NCBI GenBank assembly: GCA_035477215.1
Contig: DATIKU010000014.1
Span: 1 to 64,000, forward strand
Length of the DNA: 64,000 bases
Direction: 5' to 3'
DNA from: Spirochaetota bacterium
GTDB lineage: Bacteria; Spirochaetota; UBA4802; UBA5368
Part shown: one piece after another, positions 45,286-54,527 of the stretch
How the letters are laid out: every line of letters starts with the position of its first letter
How positions within the stretch are numbered: position 1 is the first letter of the stretch
The notes under the pieces: generated by a model
The model's database searches: none
What the model was told of the DNA's origin: nothing
The model's input: only the letters and a program-made list of their open reading frames with translations
Position numbers and translations under genes: made by a program

Positions 45286-46449
45286 TCAAAATGCTTTCTT
45301 GTAAATCTCCAGGACCTGCGATGAATCGATAACCATCTTCGGGTTATTCAGAATTGAGCCGTCCGACATGCACAGCTCCGACGCCCTTGGAAGATCCGCT
45401 TCTTTGACACCCACCTCGGAGAGTTTTTGTGGATGTTTGATGCGCTTTGTGAATGCCTTCATCGCCTTGACAGATTCCTTGGCGGCCGTCAGGTCGTCCA
45501 TGCCGCGTTCCCGGACTCCGAAACCCTCTGCAACCATGCCATAAGCTTCCACTGCATCTTCAAGGTTGAAATTCATGCAGTGCGGCAGCAGTATACCGTT
45601 GGCGGTCCCGTGGGGCACCCTGGCGATGGCGCCAATGGAGTGCGCCATGGCATGGACAATGCCAACCAGAGCATTGCCGAAAGACCAGCCGGCCAACAGG
45701 GCGGCGATCTGAACCTGTCCCCTTGCCACCAGGTCGGAACCGTTGTCAACACATGCAGGCAGGTTCCGGCTCAGCAGGCGAATTGCATGAATGGCAAGGC
45801 CGTCTGCAATCGGTTCATGCTGTAATGAGTGAAGGGCCTCCACGGCATGGCACATGGCATCCATGCCTGTCCCGGCAGTCAGCAGAGGGGGGAGCTTTTC
45901 CGTCATTTTCGGATCGAGAATGGCAACGCGGGGTGCGTTGAACATCTCATTGGTCAAGACCTTCTGCCCTTTCGTTTCATCAAAAAGGACGGTCGCGAAA
46001 GTCACCTCGCTGCCCGTTCCCGCCGTCGTGGGGATGACGATGTGGGGTGTCACCGGTCCGCTCAGCATTCCTAATCCCTGCCAGTCCTCGCAGCGGCCGC
46101 CTTCCTTCAGGATGATGCAGACATTTTTTGCCGTATCGATAACACTGCCGCCGCCCAGGCTGATAATGATGTCCGCACCACATTCCTTGGCATAGTCGGC
46201 GGCGCGATTGACAGTCCCGACCCCGGTATCCTGCGGGATATCGCTGAATACGCCGACGCATTTTTTCCCCAGGGTATCTTTAACGACGTCAAGAAGTCCT
46301 GCTTTTATGATGCCCGGATCCGTCATCACGACGGCCCGGCCGCACCCCAGGGAACTCATCTCGACTTCGACCTCGCGGGATGAACCTACGCCGAAAACGA
46401 CCCTGGTCGGTCCGTAATAAATGAATTCTAAATCCTGATCGTAAGCCAT
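45286..46449 (-). CDS. Iron-containing alcohol dehydrogenase
   Basis: 387 residues of the group III Fe-ADH family. The NAD site is in ISLGGGSVIDTAK; PTTAGTGSEVT is diagnostic. Metal ligands are the Asp and His of GMDAMCHAVEAL and the two His of HAMAHSIGAIARVPHG. It should reduce an aldehyde to alcohol or the reverse. It stands between two SCP2-like genes and downstream of the aldehyde:ferredoxin oxidoreductase, so the aldehyde produced there is the likely substrate. AAAGGAGAAA precedes the ATG. Confidence 0.95.
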   Translation of the reverse strand: MAYDQDLEFIYYGPTRVVFGVGSSREVEVEMSSLGCGRAVVMTDPGIIKAGLLDVVKDTLGKKCVGVFSDIPQDTGVGTVNRAADYAKECGADIIISLGGGSVIDTAKNVCIILKEGGRCEDWQGLGMLSGPVTPHIVIPTTAGTGSEVTFATVLFDETKGQKVLTNEMFNAPRVAILDPKMTEKLPPLLTAGTGMDAMCHAVEALHSLQHEPIADGLAIHAIRLLSRNLPACVDNGSDLVARGQVQIAALLAGWSFGNALVGIVHAMAHSIGAIARVPHGTANGILLPHCMNFNLEDAVEAYGMVAEGFGVRERGMDDLTAAKESVKAMKAFTKRIKHPQKLSEVGVKEADLPRASELCMSDGSILNNPKMVIDSSQVLEIYKKAF

Positions 46450-46476
46450 AGGTTTCTCCTTTAGATATGATAGATT

Positions 46477-46896
46477 TTAATCATCAGGGAAAACGGTGTC
46501 AAGGGCCGCCAGCAGGTCAACCACCTTGTTGACGGTTTTCACGTGTTTAACGACATAGGTCAGGTCGCCCTTTAATTTCAGCTTGCCCTGCATCAGGGCT
46601 TTCGTGGAATCCAGCTCCTTCTTGGCGACCTGCTTCCAGCGGATATAGTCGCCGCTCATCACGAAATTGGCGCTTTCCGCCTTGGCTTTGTCACAATAAT
46701 GGAAGTCCTTCGCTTCGCCATGCCAGTAGTCCGTCCACATATAAACCGGGTCCGGTATGCCCTTGGATGGGTCGGGGTTTACGATGATGGACACGCTGCC
46801 TTCCCATTCTTTGGCAATCTCTTTGTATTCCTGTGAAGTCTGAATTGATTTCAGCCATGCATCCATCCATTCTTGTGAAAACGCTTTTAATGCCAT
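46477..46896 (-). CDS. SCP2-like lipid-binding protein (second copy)
   Basis: 139 residues, intact length for a single SCP2-type domain: FSQEWMDAWLKSIQTSQEYKE, GSVSIIVNPDPSKG, ANFVMSGDYIRWKQVAKKEL and MQGKLKLKGDLTYVVKHV. It is divergent from the copy at 44782 in sequence but equal in layout. AGGAGGT lies upstream. It may deliver or sequester the hydrophobic substrate of the neighbouring oxidoreductases. Confidence 0.8.
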   Translation of the reverse strand: MALKAFSQEWMDAWLKSIQTSQEYKEIAKEWEGSVSIIVNPDPSKGIPDPVYMWTDYWHGEAKDFHYCDKAKAESANFVMSGDYIRWKQVAKKELDSTKALMQGKLKLKGDLTYVVKHVKTVNKVVDLLAALDTVFPDD

Positions 46897-46918
46897 ACCA
46901 ATTACCTCCTCCTTGATT

Positions 46919-48778
46919 TTATTTGTAAAGCTTTGATCGCAGCTCCTCCAGGCCCAGTTCTACAAGCTTTTCTTCCCTGGGGAATCCCCGTTCGTCAAGA
47001 CCCCTGAGCGCATAATATTCGGACAGCAGGCGCTTCATGTCCGGAACCGATCCGGCTGCGGCCCCGTCCGTCAGGGGGGTTAAGACACGCCTGGGCAGGA
47101 CATCGTCCTTCGAGGTTACCCCCATGAGGTTATTAATCCCCCGTTTTAGCGTCCAGTCCCTCATGCCGGCCTCGAGCAAATCTTTAAAGCCAAGGTTGAA
47201 ACCGGTGATCGCGTTGAAAGCATCCCGGATGGTCTCCGGTTGCAGGACATAGACAAGGTAGTGACAGATCGATAGAGAATTACCGAGGATGCCGTAGTTT
47301 TCAGAATTGTAGATGAGGACGGCCTTTTCATCGCTTATCTGACCGTTGTAGTCATCCTTCATATCAAACAACTGCGGCCAGGAGGCCATCCCCTGTTCCG
47401 TCGCGAGCGCGGCATGTTGAAGATGGCAGGCTCCCCGGTTTGACATCATGTAGGCGAGCCCCATGCCATGGAATCCCCGCGGATCGTGCATGGGGAGATC
47501 CAGGCCTTTGACATGAATGACGGAATCGACCGCGTCCTTGCCGATTTTCCTTGCCGCATTGAGCGAGCCTTCCGCAAGCGTATCACCGAATCCTTCCCGG
47601 TAGGCGATCTTTTTCAGAAGCGGCATAACGGCCTCCATGTTTCCCCAGGCGAGGTCCAGGCCGTCCACATCGCCTTTGGAAAGGGTTCCCTTCTCATAGA
47701 GCTCCATGGACAGGGCGATTGCCGAGCCGCAACTGATCGTATCCATTCCGTAACGGTTGCATAATTCATTGGCCTTGATTACGGCGGTAAGATCCCCATT
47801 CATGAGCATGGTCCCGAAACTGCCGCAGGTCTCGTATTCGGGCCCCGGACCTTCCTCGGTTTGATAGGGCCCTTCCTTGACGACGACGACGCGCTTGCAG
47901 GCCAGGGAACAATGCGAACAGGCATGGGCCCTGGTCAGGTATTTCTCACTCAACGTGGGGCCGCCGAGGCTTATCGAGAGATCGAAATCTTCGCCCACGC
48001 TCCAGTTCTTAATGGGGACATCGCCACTGAACATTCCCGTGACCATGGCGGCATCCGATCCCATCGCGTGCAGGGAGCCTGCCAGTGTCGAGTCCTTGAT
48101 CTCCTGGACGGCGGCCCTGGCAAGCTCCTTGTACCGGGCGTCATCGGCTTTTTCAAGGCGCTTGGATCCTTTGGCGATAATGGCTTTTAATTTCTTCGAT
48201 CCCATTACAGCGCCGAGTCCCGTCCGTCCGATAAAATGGCCCTTGTCATTCCCGATGGCGGCGAATTTCACGAGATTCTCACCCGCGGGGCCGATTGCCA
48301 GGACTTTGATGGATTTATCGGGGGCCTTCAGGATGTCGGTTGTTTCGTAGATATCCTTCCCCCAGAGATCGGATGCGTCGATAAGCTTCGCCGTACCATC
48401 AGTCAATGATAGATAGACCGGCTTCGGTGACGCGCCGGTGATAACGATGCCGTCGTAGCCGGCCCGTTTCATTTCGGGGCTGAATGTACCGCCGCAGGCC
48501 GCTTCACCCCAGATCCCCGTCAGGGGGGATTTCGCGCATACGGCAAACCGGGAGGTCCCCGAGAAACCGCTTCCCACCATGGGCCCGGTCATAACCATCA
48601 GCGGACTCTCCGGGGCCAGAGGATCGGCGTGCAGGTTGTAAGAGTCTATGTAGAGTTTTGCACCCAGGGAAGATCCACCGATGAATTTCCGCAATACCGC
48701 ATCATCGATGATGAAGTTTTCGCAAACTCCCGAACTTAAATCAACGCGCAAAAATTGACCTGCATATCCCTTAGCCAT
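46919..48778 (-). CDS. Aldehyde:ferredoxin oxidoreductase (tungsten family)
   Basis: 619 residues, full length. The N-terminal pterin-binding part reads GQFLRVDLSSG, FIGGSSLGAKL, SRFAVCAKSPLTGIWGEAACGG and HFIGRTGLGAVMGSKKLKA. The 4Fe-4S ligands begin CSHCSLACKR, and a later Cys lies in LSICHYLVYV. It interconverts carboxylates and aldehydes with ferredoxin, using a tungsten or molybdenum bis-pterin cofactor. AAGGAGGT precedes the ATG. The gene heads a minus-strand unit with SCP2, alcohol dehydrogenase and SCP2, facing iorAB. Confidence 0.95.
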   Translation of the reverse strand: MAKGYAGQFLRVDLSSGVCENFIIDDAVLRKFIGGSSLGAKLYIDSYNLHADPLAPESPLMVMTGPMVGSGFSGTSRFAVCAKSPLTGIWGEAACGGTFSPEMKRAGYDGIVITGASPKPVYLSLTDGTAKLIDASDLWGKDIYETTDILKAPDKSIKVLAIGPAGENLVKFAAIGNDKGHFIGRTGLGAVMGSKKLKAIIAKGSKRLEKADDARYKELARAAVQEIKDSTLAGSLHAMGSDAAMVTGMFSGDVPIKNWSVGEDFDLSISLGGPTLSEKYLTRAHACSHCSLACKRVVVVKEGPYQTEEGPGPEYETCGSFGTMLMNGDLTAVIKANELCNRYGMDTISCGSAIALSMELYEKGTLSKGDVDGLDLAWGNMEAVMPLLKKIAYREGFGDTLAEGSLNAARKIGKDAVDSVIHVKGLDLPMHDPRGFHGMGLAYMMSNRGACHLQHAALATEQGMASWPQLFDMKDDYNGQISDEKAVLIYNSENYGILGNSLSICHYLVYVLQPETIRDAFNAITGFNLGFKDLLEAGMRDWTLKRGINNLMGVTSKDDVLPRRVLTPLTDGAAAGSVPDMKRLLSEYYALRGLDERGFPREEKLVELGLEELRSKLYK

Positions 48779-48817
48779 ATGGAAACCTCCTTATTTGAAT
48801 TTCTGATCGCCGTATTA

Positions 48818-48895
48818 ACGCCAAAGTATAAGATGGACAATATTTCAAAAATCGAGCTAAGGAATTAATACCGCTAAGAATTACACCTTTGGCGT
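48818..48895. promoter_or_regulatory. Inverted repeat flanking the AOR promoter region
   Basis: ACGCCAAAG at 48818-48826 is repeated in inverse orientation as CTTTGGCGT at 48887-48895, with further partial identity inward (TATAA / TTACAC). The arms bracket the region where the AOR promoter should lie, suggesting paired operator sites. Confidence 0.4.
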
Positions 48896-48980
48896 GAAAA
48901 ATCAAGAGTTTAATGAGGGCAGTAAAAAAATTGGTACTATAAAGCGTCCCGCAGGCACGGATAATCCCCGGGTGGTTTGC

Positions 48981-49940
48981 TCATTTTACAAAATTCCTCT
49001 GCACCCCCAGATCGACCACGCCGTCCGCGCTCCGTATGCGCGCCTCGATGCGGTCGCCGCGCATCAGATATTTCGGATTGTGCCGTCGCTCGCCCTTGAG
49101 GAAGCGCGCGATGCGCTCGCCCTGGGGTATGCCCAGTATCTCGGCGATGCGTGCGCGGAAGTGCGAGGGCCGGCCCAGTGCCACCCCGCACGGCGTGCCG
49201 GTGGCGATGACGTCGCCGGGCAGGAGGTCGAATTTTTCCTGGAGGCAGCGGATGAGCTCGTGGGGTTTGAAGATCATGTCAGCGGTCGTGCCGCGCTGGC
49301 GCTTGTAGTCGTAGGGGGCGCCGAGTGCGTTGTACACCGAAAGCTCGAGCTCGAGCGCGTAGAGGCGCGAAAGGACCAAAGCGTCGAGGGTCTGGATGAC
49401 CGGTCCCAGGGGCGCGAAGGTGCGGAAGCTCTTGCCGAGGAACCACTGTCCCGCACTCAACTGGACGTCGCGCGCCGAGACATCGTTCATGATGGTGATG
49501 CCAAGGATGCAGGCCGGAAGGTTGTCCGCCGTCACTACGTCGTTTCGGCCGATGCGCGCGCCGATGACGAGCGCGAGCTCCACCTCGTAGTCGAGGAGCG
49601 TCACGCTTTCGGGGTAGATGATGTCGTCGTGCGCTCCCGCGAGCGCGCCCCCCGACTTGGTGAAGAAGACAGGGCTCGCCGGGATGGGCATGCGCACCTC
49701 CGCGGCGTGGTCGCGGTAGTTAAGCCCCGCGCAGTAGACGTGCGCGCGCTCGTCGGCCGGGGGAAGGAGCGTGCACTTTTCAATGGGCACACCGCGTCCC
49801 GTCGGCGCTTTTCCGGCCCGGGCGAAACGGAAGGCGGTTGCCGCAGTGGTGCAGCCCGCGACGGGGTATGCCTTTCCATCGCGCTCAATTCCCCAGCAGG
49901 GTTGTTTTAATCCGCTCCAGGTGAATTTGATCAGCCGCAT
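48981..49940 (-). CDS. Fumarylacetoacetate-hydrolase-family protein
   Basis: 319 residues. The FAH fold is clear: VYCAGLNYRDHAAEV, SPVFFTKSGGAL, the acidic metal ligands in DYEVELALVIG, IMNDVSARDVQ, GKSFRTFAPLGPVI and LLPGDVIATGTPCGV. Members hydrolyse or decarboxylate beta-diketo acids, often at the end of aromatic catabolism. The location beside the IOR/AOR island hints at a link, but the strand gap and higher GC make it possibly independent. GGAAGGA lies upstream of the ATG. Confidence 0.92.
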   Translation of the reverse strand: MRLIKFTWSGLKQPCWGIERDGKAYPVAGCTTAATAFRFARAGKAPTGRGVPIEKCTLLPPADERAHVYCAGLNYRDHAAEVRMPIPASPVFFTKSGGALAGAHDDIIYPESVTLLDYEVELALVIGARIGRNDVVTADNLPACILGITIMNDVSARDVQLSAGQWFLGKSFRTFAPLGPVIQTLDALVLSRLYALELELSVYNALGAPYDYKRQRGTTADMIFKPHELIRCLQEKFDLLPGDVIATGTPCGVALGRPSHFRARIAEILGIPQGERIARFLKGERRHNPKYLMRGDRIEARIRSADGVVDLGVQRNFVK

Positions 49941-50029
49941 GTCGTCCTTCCGTGAATATGGTCCAAGAATTTATCAGATGTATGTTCGACGGTACGCGTC
50001 AATCACTTATCGATGCCGCGGCCGCCATC

Positions 50030-51034
50030 TCATCCCGCCGCCGCGTCGTCGCGGGCCTTCCCGGGGCGTATGACGAGCGTTGCCTCGTCGGGGTGCGCGT
50101 CGTAGTAGTCCATTACGTGCCTGGCCATCCCGTCGATGTCCGTTTCTTTTCGTATGCGGGTGAATAGTTCGTGGGAGAAATAGGCGTTCTTCGAAAAATA
50201 GAACGCGAAGCGGTGGCCGCGGCTCTTGTGCAGATGTGCGGGAAGAGAGTCGCGCAGTTTGTGGAGCACCGTTATGAAGATTTCGCGTACGTCGATGGCG
50301 TGCACGCGCTCGACGCCCGCAAGGAGTTCCGTGCAGAGCATGAATATCCACGGGGATTTCACGGCCTCGCGCCCGATCATGACCGCGTCGCATCCGGTCT
50401 CGCCCAGGCGCGCGACGGCGCCGACGGGCGAGATGATGTCGCCGTTACCGATCACCGGGATGCGGAGCGATTCTTTAAGGAGCAGAACGAGCTTCCAGTC
50501 CGCTTTGCGGCGAAAGCCCAGCCTGCCGTGGCGCGGATGAAGCGTGATGTGGTCCACTCCCTCGGACTCAAGCATGCGCGCGAACTCGACCAGGCGCACG
50601 GGGTCGCTCGAGTCGTAACCCGCGCGCATCTTGACTGAAAGTTTTATGGAAACGGCCCTGCGGCAGGCGCGCACGATCTCCCGCGCGCGGTCCGGGTTCC
50701 CGAGCAGCCGCGCGCCGGCGCCGGTCTTGGCGATGTCGGGGGCCGAACAGCCCATGTTGATGTCCACCGCCCAGCATCCGCGCTCCTGGAGCATGCGCGC
50801 GGCATTGGCCATCACCTTCGGCTCGGTGCCGACGATCTGGTAGCCGAAGGGCTCCTCGAATTCGCGTTTAAGAACAAGGGGCTCGTTATGCTTCGACCTG
50901 GCGACGATGGCGGCGGCCGAAAGCATCTCCGAGCACAGCACGACCCCGCCTCCGAAGCCTTTTATGGTTTCGCGAAGCGCCGGTGTGGTGAGCTCGGCCA
51001 TGGGGGCGCAGAAGAAACGGGCGGGCAGGGTCAT
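50030..51034 (-). CDS. tRNA-dihydrouridine synthase
   Basis: 334 residues. The FMN-binding TIM barrel shows FFCAPMAELTTPALR, YQIVGTEPKVM, VDINMGCSAPDIAKTGAGARLL with the catalytic Cys, SVKMRAGYD, ITLHPRHGRLGF, VIGNGDI and DAVMIGREAVKSPW. The CSAP variant of the usual GCP is slightly atypical. It reduces uridines in the tRNA D-loop. ATG 51034 shares one base with the TGA of the upstream zinc-ribbon gene, so translation is coupled. Confidence 0.93.
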   Translation of the reverse strand: MTLPARFFCAPMAELTTPALRETIKGFGGGVVLCSEMLSAAAIVARSKHNEPLVLKREFEEPFGYQIVGTEPKVMANAARMLQERGCWAVDINMGCSAPDIAKTGAGARLLGNPDRAREIVRACRRAVSIKLSVKMRAGYDSSDPVRLVEFARMLESEGVDHITLHPRHGRLGFRRKADWKLVLLLKESLRIPVIGNGDIISPVGAVARLGETGCDAVMIGREAVKSPWIFMLCTELLAGVERVHAIDVREIFITVLHKLRDSLPAHLHKSRGHRFAFYFSKNAYFSHELFTRIRKETDIDGMARHVMDYYDAHPDEATLVIRPGKARDDAAAG

Positions 51035-51213
51035 CACTCGTAGGCCGGTTTTCCGTAGACCTCTTCGTAGGCCCGGCAATAGGGGCAGATGCGGCGTTCG
51101 AGTTTCACGAGGCGGTAAAGGAAGCCGCGGCCCTTTTTACGGGCGCGGGTGCAGACAGGGCATTCGTTCTTGCAGACGCCGGCCCTTTTTTTAAGCCTTT
51201 CGTCGCTGCTCAT
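51034..51213 (-). CDS. 59-residue zinc-ribbon protein coupled to the Dus gene
   Basis: The frame starts MSSDERLKKRAGVC, has KNECPVCTRARKKGRG and VKLERRICPYCRAYEEVYG, and ends KPAYE. Cysteines at 14, 18, 21, 43 and 46 supply two CxxC-type knuckles for one zinc, with many basic residues between, as in small RNA-binding ribbons. GGAAGG lies about ten bases before the ATG, and the stop overlaps the Dus ATG (TGATG). Position and charge suggest a tRNA-related helper, which is inference. Confidence 0.65.
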   Translation of the reverse strand: MSSDERLKKRAGVCKNECPVCTRARKKGRGFLYRLVKLERRICPYCRAYEEVYGKPAYE

Positions 51214-51439
51214 GGGTATACATCCTTCCGGTTCGTTAATTCAATGCCCGATATTTCGGGGGTGTGGCCGCGTGCGGTCAATTCATTTTTATGAGCTCAA
51301 GTGGCGCGGTTTGGGGCTGATTTTTATTTTTTCTTGACGAAACATTCACGGCGTTCCAGATACAATAGTGTTGCCGGAGGATTCGGGAGCGATTTTCGAT
51401 ACCGGCGATGAAGCGGATCCGTTTACTGGAGAAAGCCTG

Positions 51440-51928
51440 ATGAAACGATCGATCGCACTGGTCTCACTGTTTCTCGTCGCGGGATGCGCCCGCGCACCGG
51501 AGAAGCTTGAATCGCCCCGACTGGTGATTCAAACGACGATCAAAGACAACAGCGTGTATTTTACATTGAACCTGGCGGGGGGCCTCCGGAACGAGAACAG
51601 CGACAGGGTCTTTTTCGATTATTCGGCCGACGTGGTGTTCAGCGAGAAGGGGAAGGCGCTTCCGGAGTCGCCGTTCAATCCCGTGCGCGTCTCGGTGCCG
51701 GCGATATTCCCGTTCGAAACGGTCCCGGTCTCGGTGATCGCCAGCGGTACCGAGAAGGACGTACGGCCGCTCCTGGACATGCTCGAGATCAGCTACGACG
51801 AGGTGGTTAAAAGCGGGGCGACCGAAGAGATATACGTGCCGGACGAGGATATAGAGCTTAAGCGCGTGACGTTTCGCCGGGAAAACATACATTCCGTACT
51901 GAAAGGGAAGGCTCATGAAAAAAATTGA
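51440..51928 (+). CDS. Lipoprotein of unknown function
   Basis: 162 residues. The signal peptide RSIALVSLFLVAGC ends in a lipobox (VAGC), so the mature protein is lipid-anchored. The remainder is beta-rich (VIQTTIKDNSVYFTLNLAGG, RVFFDYSADVVFSEKGKAL, VRVSVPAIFPFETVPVSV) and looks like a single immunoglobulin-like sandwich; no family is recognised. GGAGAA precedes ATG 51440. The stop overlaps the next gene by 14 bases. Confidence 0.75.
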   Translation: MKRSIALVSLFLVAGCARAPEKLESPRLVIQTTIKDNSVYFTLNLAGGLRNENSDRVFFDYSADVVFSEKGKALPESPFNPVRVSVPAIFPFETVPVSVIASGTEKDVRPLLDMLEISYDEVVKSGATEEIYVPDEDIELKRVTFRRENIHSVLKGKAHEKN

Positions 51929-52352
51929 CGACTCGGGGCTTTATCTCTGGTTTGCCCTTATAACCCTCGGCATAGCCCTTGTGTGCGGTGGGATCGCCGG
52001 TTATTCCATGCTTCGTGTCGAGCCGAAGATAAGCGCCCTTCTTGCGGCCGAGAACGATGTGGCCGCGGCGTATAAAGAGGCCTACCTTATGCTTCGCGAT
52101 CCGCAGATCTTCGCGCGCTACGAGAATTTCGACGTCGCCGCGCAGCCGGTGAAGTTTATTTTGCGCGATTTTGACCGGCGGGTGTCCGGCGGCGAGGAGC
52201 TTGCAAAAGACGACGGGTTGTATCTGGGTATATTGCTCGAGCGCCGCCAGCTTGGCTCGGCGCTTACCCGCAACACCGCGGTGTTCTTCGCGCTCCTCTC
52301 GGCGCTCGGCCTGGGCCTGTTTCTTTACGAGCGTCGTTCTCTGAAAAAGTGA
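51915..52352 (+). CDS. Bitopic-pair membrane protein of unknown function
   Basis: 145 residues with one membrane helix at each end (LWFALITLGIALVCGGIAGY and AVFFALLSALGLGLFLYER) and a helical 80-residue periplasmic middle (AAENDVAAAYKEAYLMLRD). It overlaps the lipoprotein gene and likely works with it at the membrane. No family is recognised. Confidence 0.7.
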   Translation: MKKIDDSGLYLWFALITLGIALVCGGIAGYSMLRVEPKISALLAAENDVAAAYKEAYLMLRDPQIFARYENFDVAAQPVKFILRDFDRRVSGGEELAKDDGLYLGILLERRQLGSALTRNTAVFFALLSALGLGLFLYERRSLKK

Positions 52353-52448
52353 CAGGCGTACATTCGCCGATGAATGGCGTCGCCGTGAGATCGCGGCGGC
52401 GCCGGAAACGTTCGAATCTTTTTTCCCGCGACGTCGGACTGGAATCCT

Positions 52449-53261
52449 TTAACCCAGCGCAACATCGAGAATCATCATTATCGTAAATCCCACCATTACC
52501 CCCATGGTGGCCAGGTCGCCGTTGCCGCCCGACTGCGACTCGGGTATCACCTCCTCGACCACCACGTAGATCATGGCGCCGGCTGCGAAGGCGAGCGCGT
52601 AGGGCAGGATGGACCGGGCTGCCAGCACGATTGACGCCCCCAGCACCCCGGCCATCGGCTCGACCATGCCCGACATCTGCCCGTAGAAAAAGCTTTTACC
52701 GCGCGCCATTCCCTCGCGTCGAAGCGGGAGCGACACCGCCATGCCCTCCGGGAAATTCTGAATGCCGATACCGACGGCGAGAGCGATCGCCGACGCGAGG
52801 GTGGCCGAGGGCAGTCCGGCCGCTACGGCGCCGAAAGCGACGCCCACGGCAAGCCCCTCGGGTATGTTATGCAGGGTTATGGCGAGGACCAGGAGCGTGC
52901 TCCGCTGCCACGAGGTCTTGACGCCCTCGGCCTCGTTTACGGGCAGGAAGCGATGCAGGTGCGGGAGCACCCGGTCCATCAGGCGGAGGAATATCCCCCC
53001 CGCCATAAAGCCCGTGGCCGGAGGTACCCAGACCGGCAGCGGGCCTGCCTCGGACATCTCTATGGCCGGGGCGAGGAGCGACCAGTAGCTGGCCGCGATC
53101 ATGACGCCGCCGGCGAAGGCGAGGGCGAAATCGAGTACTTTACGGTTCGCCTCCCTGCCCAGAAACACCAGCGATGCGCCGAGGGCCGTTAGGCCCCAGG
53201 TAAAGCAGGTCGCCATGAGCGCCTGCATAATGGGTCCCTGCGATGTGAAGAATTCGATCAT
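52449..53261 (-). CDS. ZIP-family divalent metal transporter (ZupT/GufA-like)
   Basis: 270 residues with about eight membrane helices. The metal-transport motifs are exact: [15 protein letters not shown] in TM4, [15 protein letters not shown] in TM5 and [18 protein letters not shown] in TM6. It imports Zn or a related metal down a gradient. GGAGAA lies eight bases before the ATG. A ZnuA-like binding protein gene is 2 kb away, so metal homeostasis is a theme here. Confidence 0.93.
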   Translation of the reverse strand: MIEFFTSQGPIMQALMATCFTWGLTALGASLVFLGREANRKVLDFALAFAGGVMIAASYWSLLAPAIEMSEAGPLPVWVPPATGFMAGGIFLRLMDRVLPHLHRFLPVNEAEGVKTSWQRSTLLVLAITLHNIPEGLAVGVAFGAVAAGLPSATLASAIALAVGIGIQNFPEGMAVSLPLRREGMARGKSFFYGQMSGMVEPMAGVLGASIVLAARSILPYALAFAAGAMIYVVVEEVIPESQSGGNGDLATMGVMVGFTIMMILDVALG

Positions 53262-53600
53262 GGATCGGCTTCTCCGGTGTTTTCAATATGAGCGAATGCC
53301 CCGTAAATCTTCTTCCGGTTTTAATTTATGCCCGGTAGAAATTGGTCTTCCCTGTGATCTCGTTTCTCCGTGGAGAGAGCACTTTTTTTATGGTAAAGAT
53401 GGAACGGCTTTTTAAATCCGTGACAGGGATGGCGCCGGTTCGCCCGCCCGACAACACTGCCGATTTTAAGCAACGGGGCCCGGCTGTTCAACCAAAATTT
53501 AACGCCGATATGTACGGTTGCAAAATATGGTTGCAAAATTCGTTCCGAGTGCCGAGTCTTTGCCGGTCGCCGGTCATACAATCGTTGAAGGAGCGGATCG
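53262..53600. other. 339-bp divergent intergenic region with direct repeats
   Basis: No gene is supported. GGTTGCAAAAT occurs twice in direct orientation (53516-53526 and 53529-53539), 13 bases apart, about 60 bases upstream of trxB. Such tandem sites suggest a regulator bound on one face of the helix. Confidence 0.5.
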
Positions 53601-54527
53601 ATGAAGGATCTTGTAATAGTCGGCGCGGGCCCCGCCGGGCTTTCCGCGGCGATCTACGGGATGCGCGCGGGCATCGACCTGGTGGTGCTTGAAAAGCTTG
53701 CGCCGGGCGGGCAGGTGATGACCACCTACGAGGTCGAAAACTATCCCGGTTTCGTCGACCCCGTCCCGGGCTGGGAGCTTATGAGCTCCATGGAAAACCA
53801 GGCGCGGCGTCTCGGAGCCGGGATAGTGAGCGGTGAGCTGTCCACGCTTCGCCGCAACGAGGCTGAAAACTGCTTCGAGATTTCTATCGTTGGCGGGGAA
53901 CCGATCCGCGCGCGCGCGGTCATCTGCGCCACGGGCGCGTCGCTTCTCAAGCTCGGCGTTCCCGGCGAGGCCGAGTTTACCGGCCGGGGGGTGTCGTACT
54001 GCGCCACCTGCGATGCCGCGTTCTTTAAAGGCAGGGTCACCGCGGTTGTGGGAGGAGGCGACACGGCGCTCGAGGAGGCGCTGCATCTGACGCGCTTCGC
54101 CTCGAAGGTATACCTGGTGCACCGGCGCGACGCCTTCCGGGGCGCAAAGCTTCTACAAAAGCGCGTGCTTGAAAACGGAGCCATCGAACCGGTGTACGAT
54201 TCGGTGGTGCGCTCCATCAATGGCAGCGGCAAGGTCGAATCGATCAGCCTGGAAAATAAACAGACCGGCGCCAAGAGCGATCTGCCGGTCGACGGCGTGT
54301 TCATCTTCGTGGGCTACCGGTCGAACACCGAGTACATTCCGGGCGAGATCCTCAACGACTACGGAGAGGTGATGGTCGACATGCGCATGCGCACCTCCAT
54401 TCCGGGCCTCTTCGCCGCGGGCGACCTTCGAAGCGAATCGATCAGGCAGATCGTGGCGGCCGCGTCCGACGGCGCAACGGCCGCGCTCTCAGCGTACGAC
54501 TTCCTGGAGGGGCTTGCGCGGGCCTAA
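53601..54527 (+). CDS. trxB: Thioredoxin reductase (TrxB family)
   Basis: 308 residues. The FAD site is IVGAGPAGLSAAIYGMRAG; the redox-active disulfide is Cys134-Cys137 in YCATCDAAFF; the NADPH site is VVGGGDTALEEALHL; and the C-terminal FAD motif is PGLFAAGDLRSE. It reduces thioredoxin with NADPH in the cytoplasm. GAAGGAGCGG precedes the ATG. The stop overlaps the convergent neighbour by four bases. Confidence 0.96.
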   Translation: MKDLVIVGAGPAGLSAAIYGMRAGIDLVVLEKLAPGGQVMTTYEVENYPGFVDPVPGWELMSSMENQARRLGAGIVSGELSTLRRNEAENCFEISIVGGEPIRARAVICATGASLLKLGVPGEAEFTGRGVSYCATCDAAFFKGRVTAVVGGGDTALEEALHLTRFASKVYLVHRRDAFRGAKLLQKRVLENGAIEPVYDSVVRSINGSGKVESISLENKQTGAKSDLPVDGVFIFVGYRSNTEYIPGEILNDYGEVMVDMRMRTSIPGLFAAGDLRSESIRQIVAAASDGATAALSAYDFLEGLARA

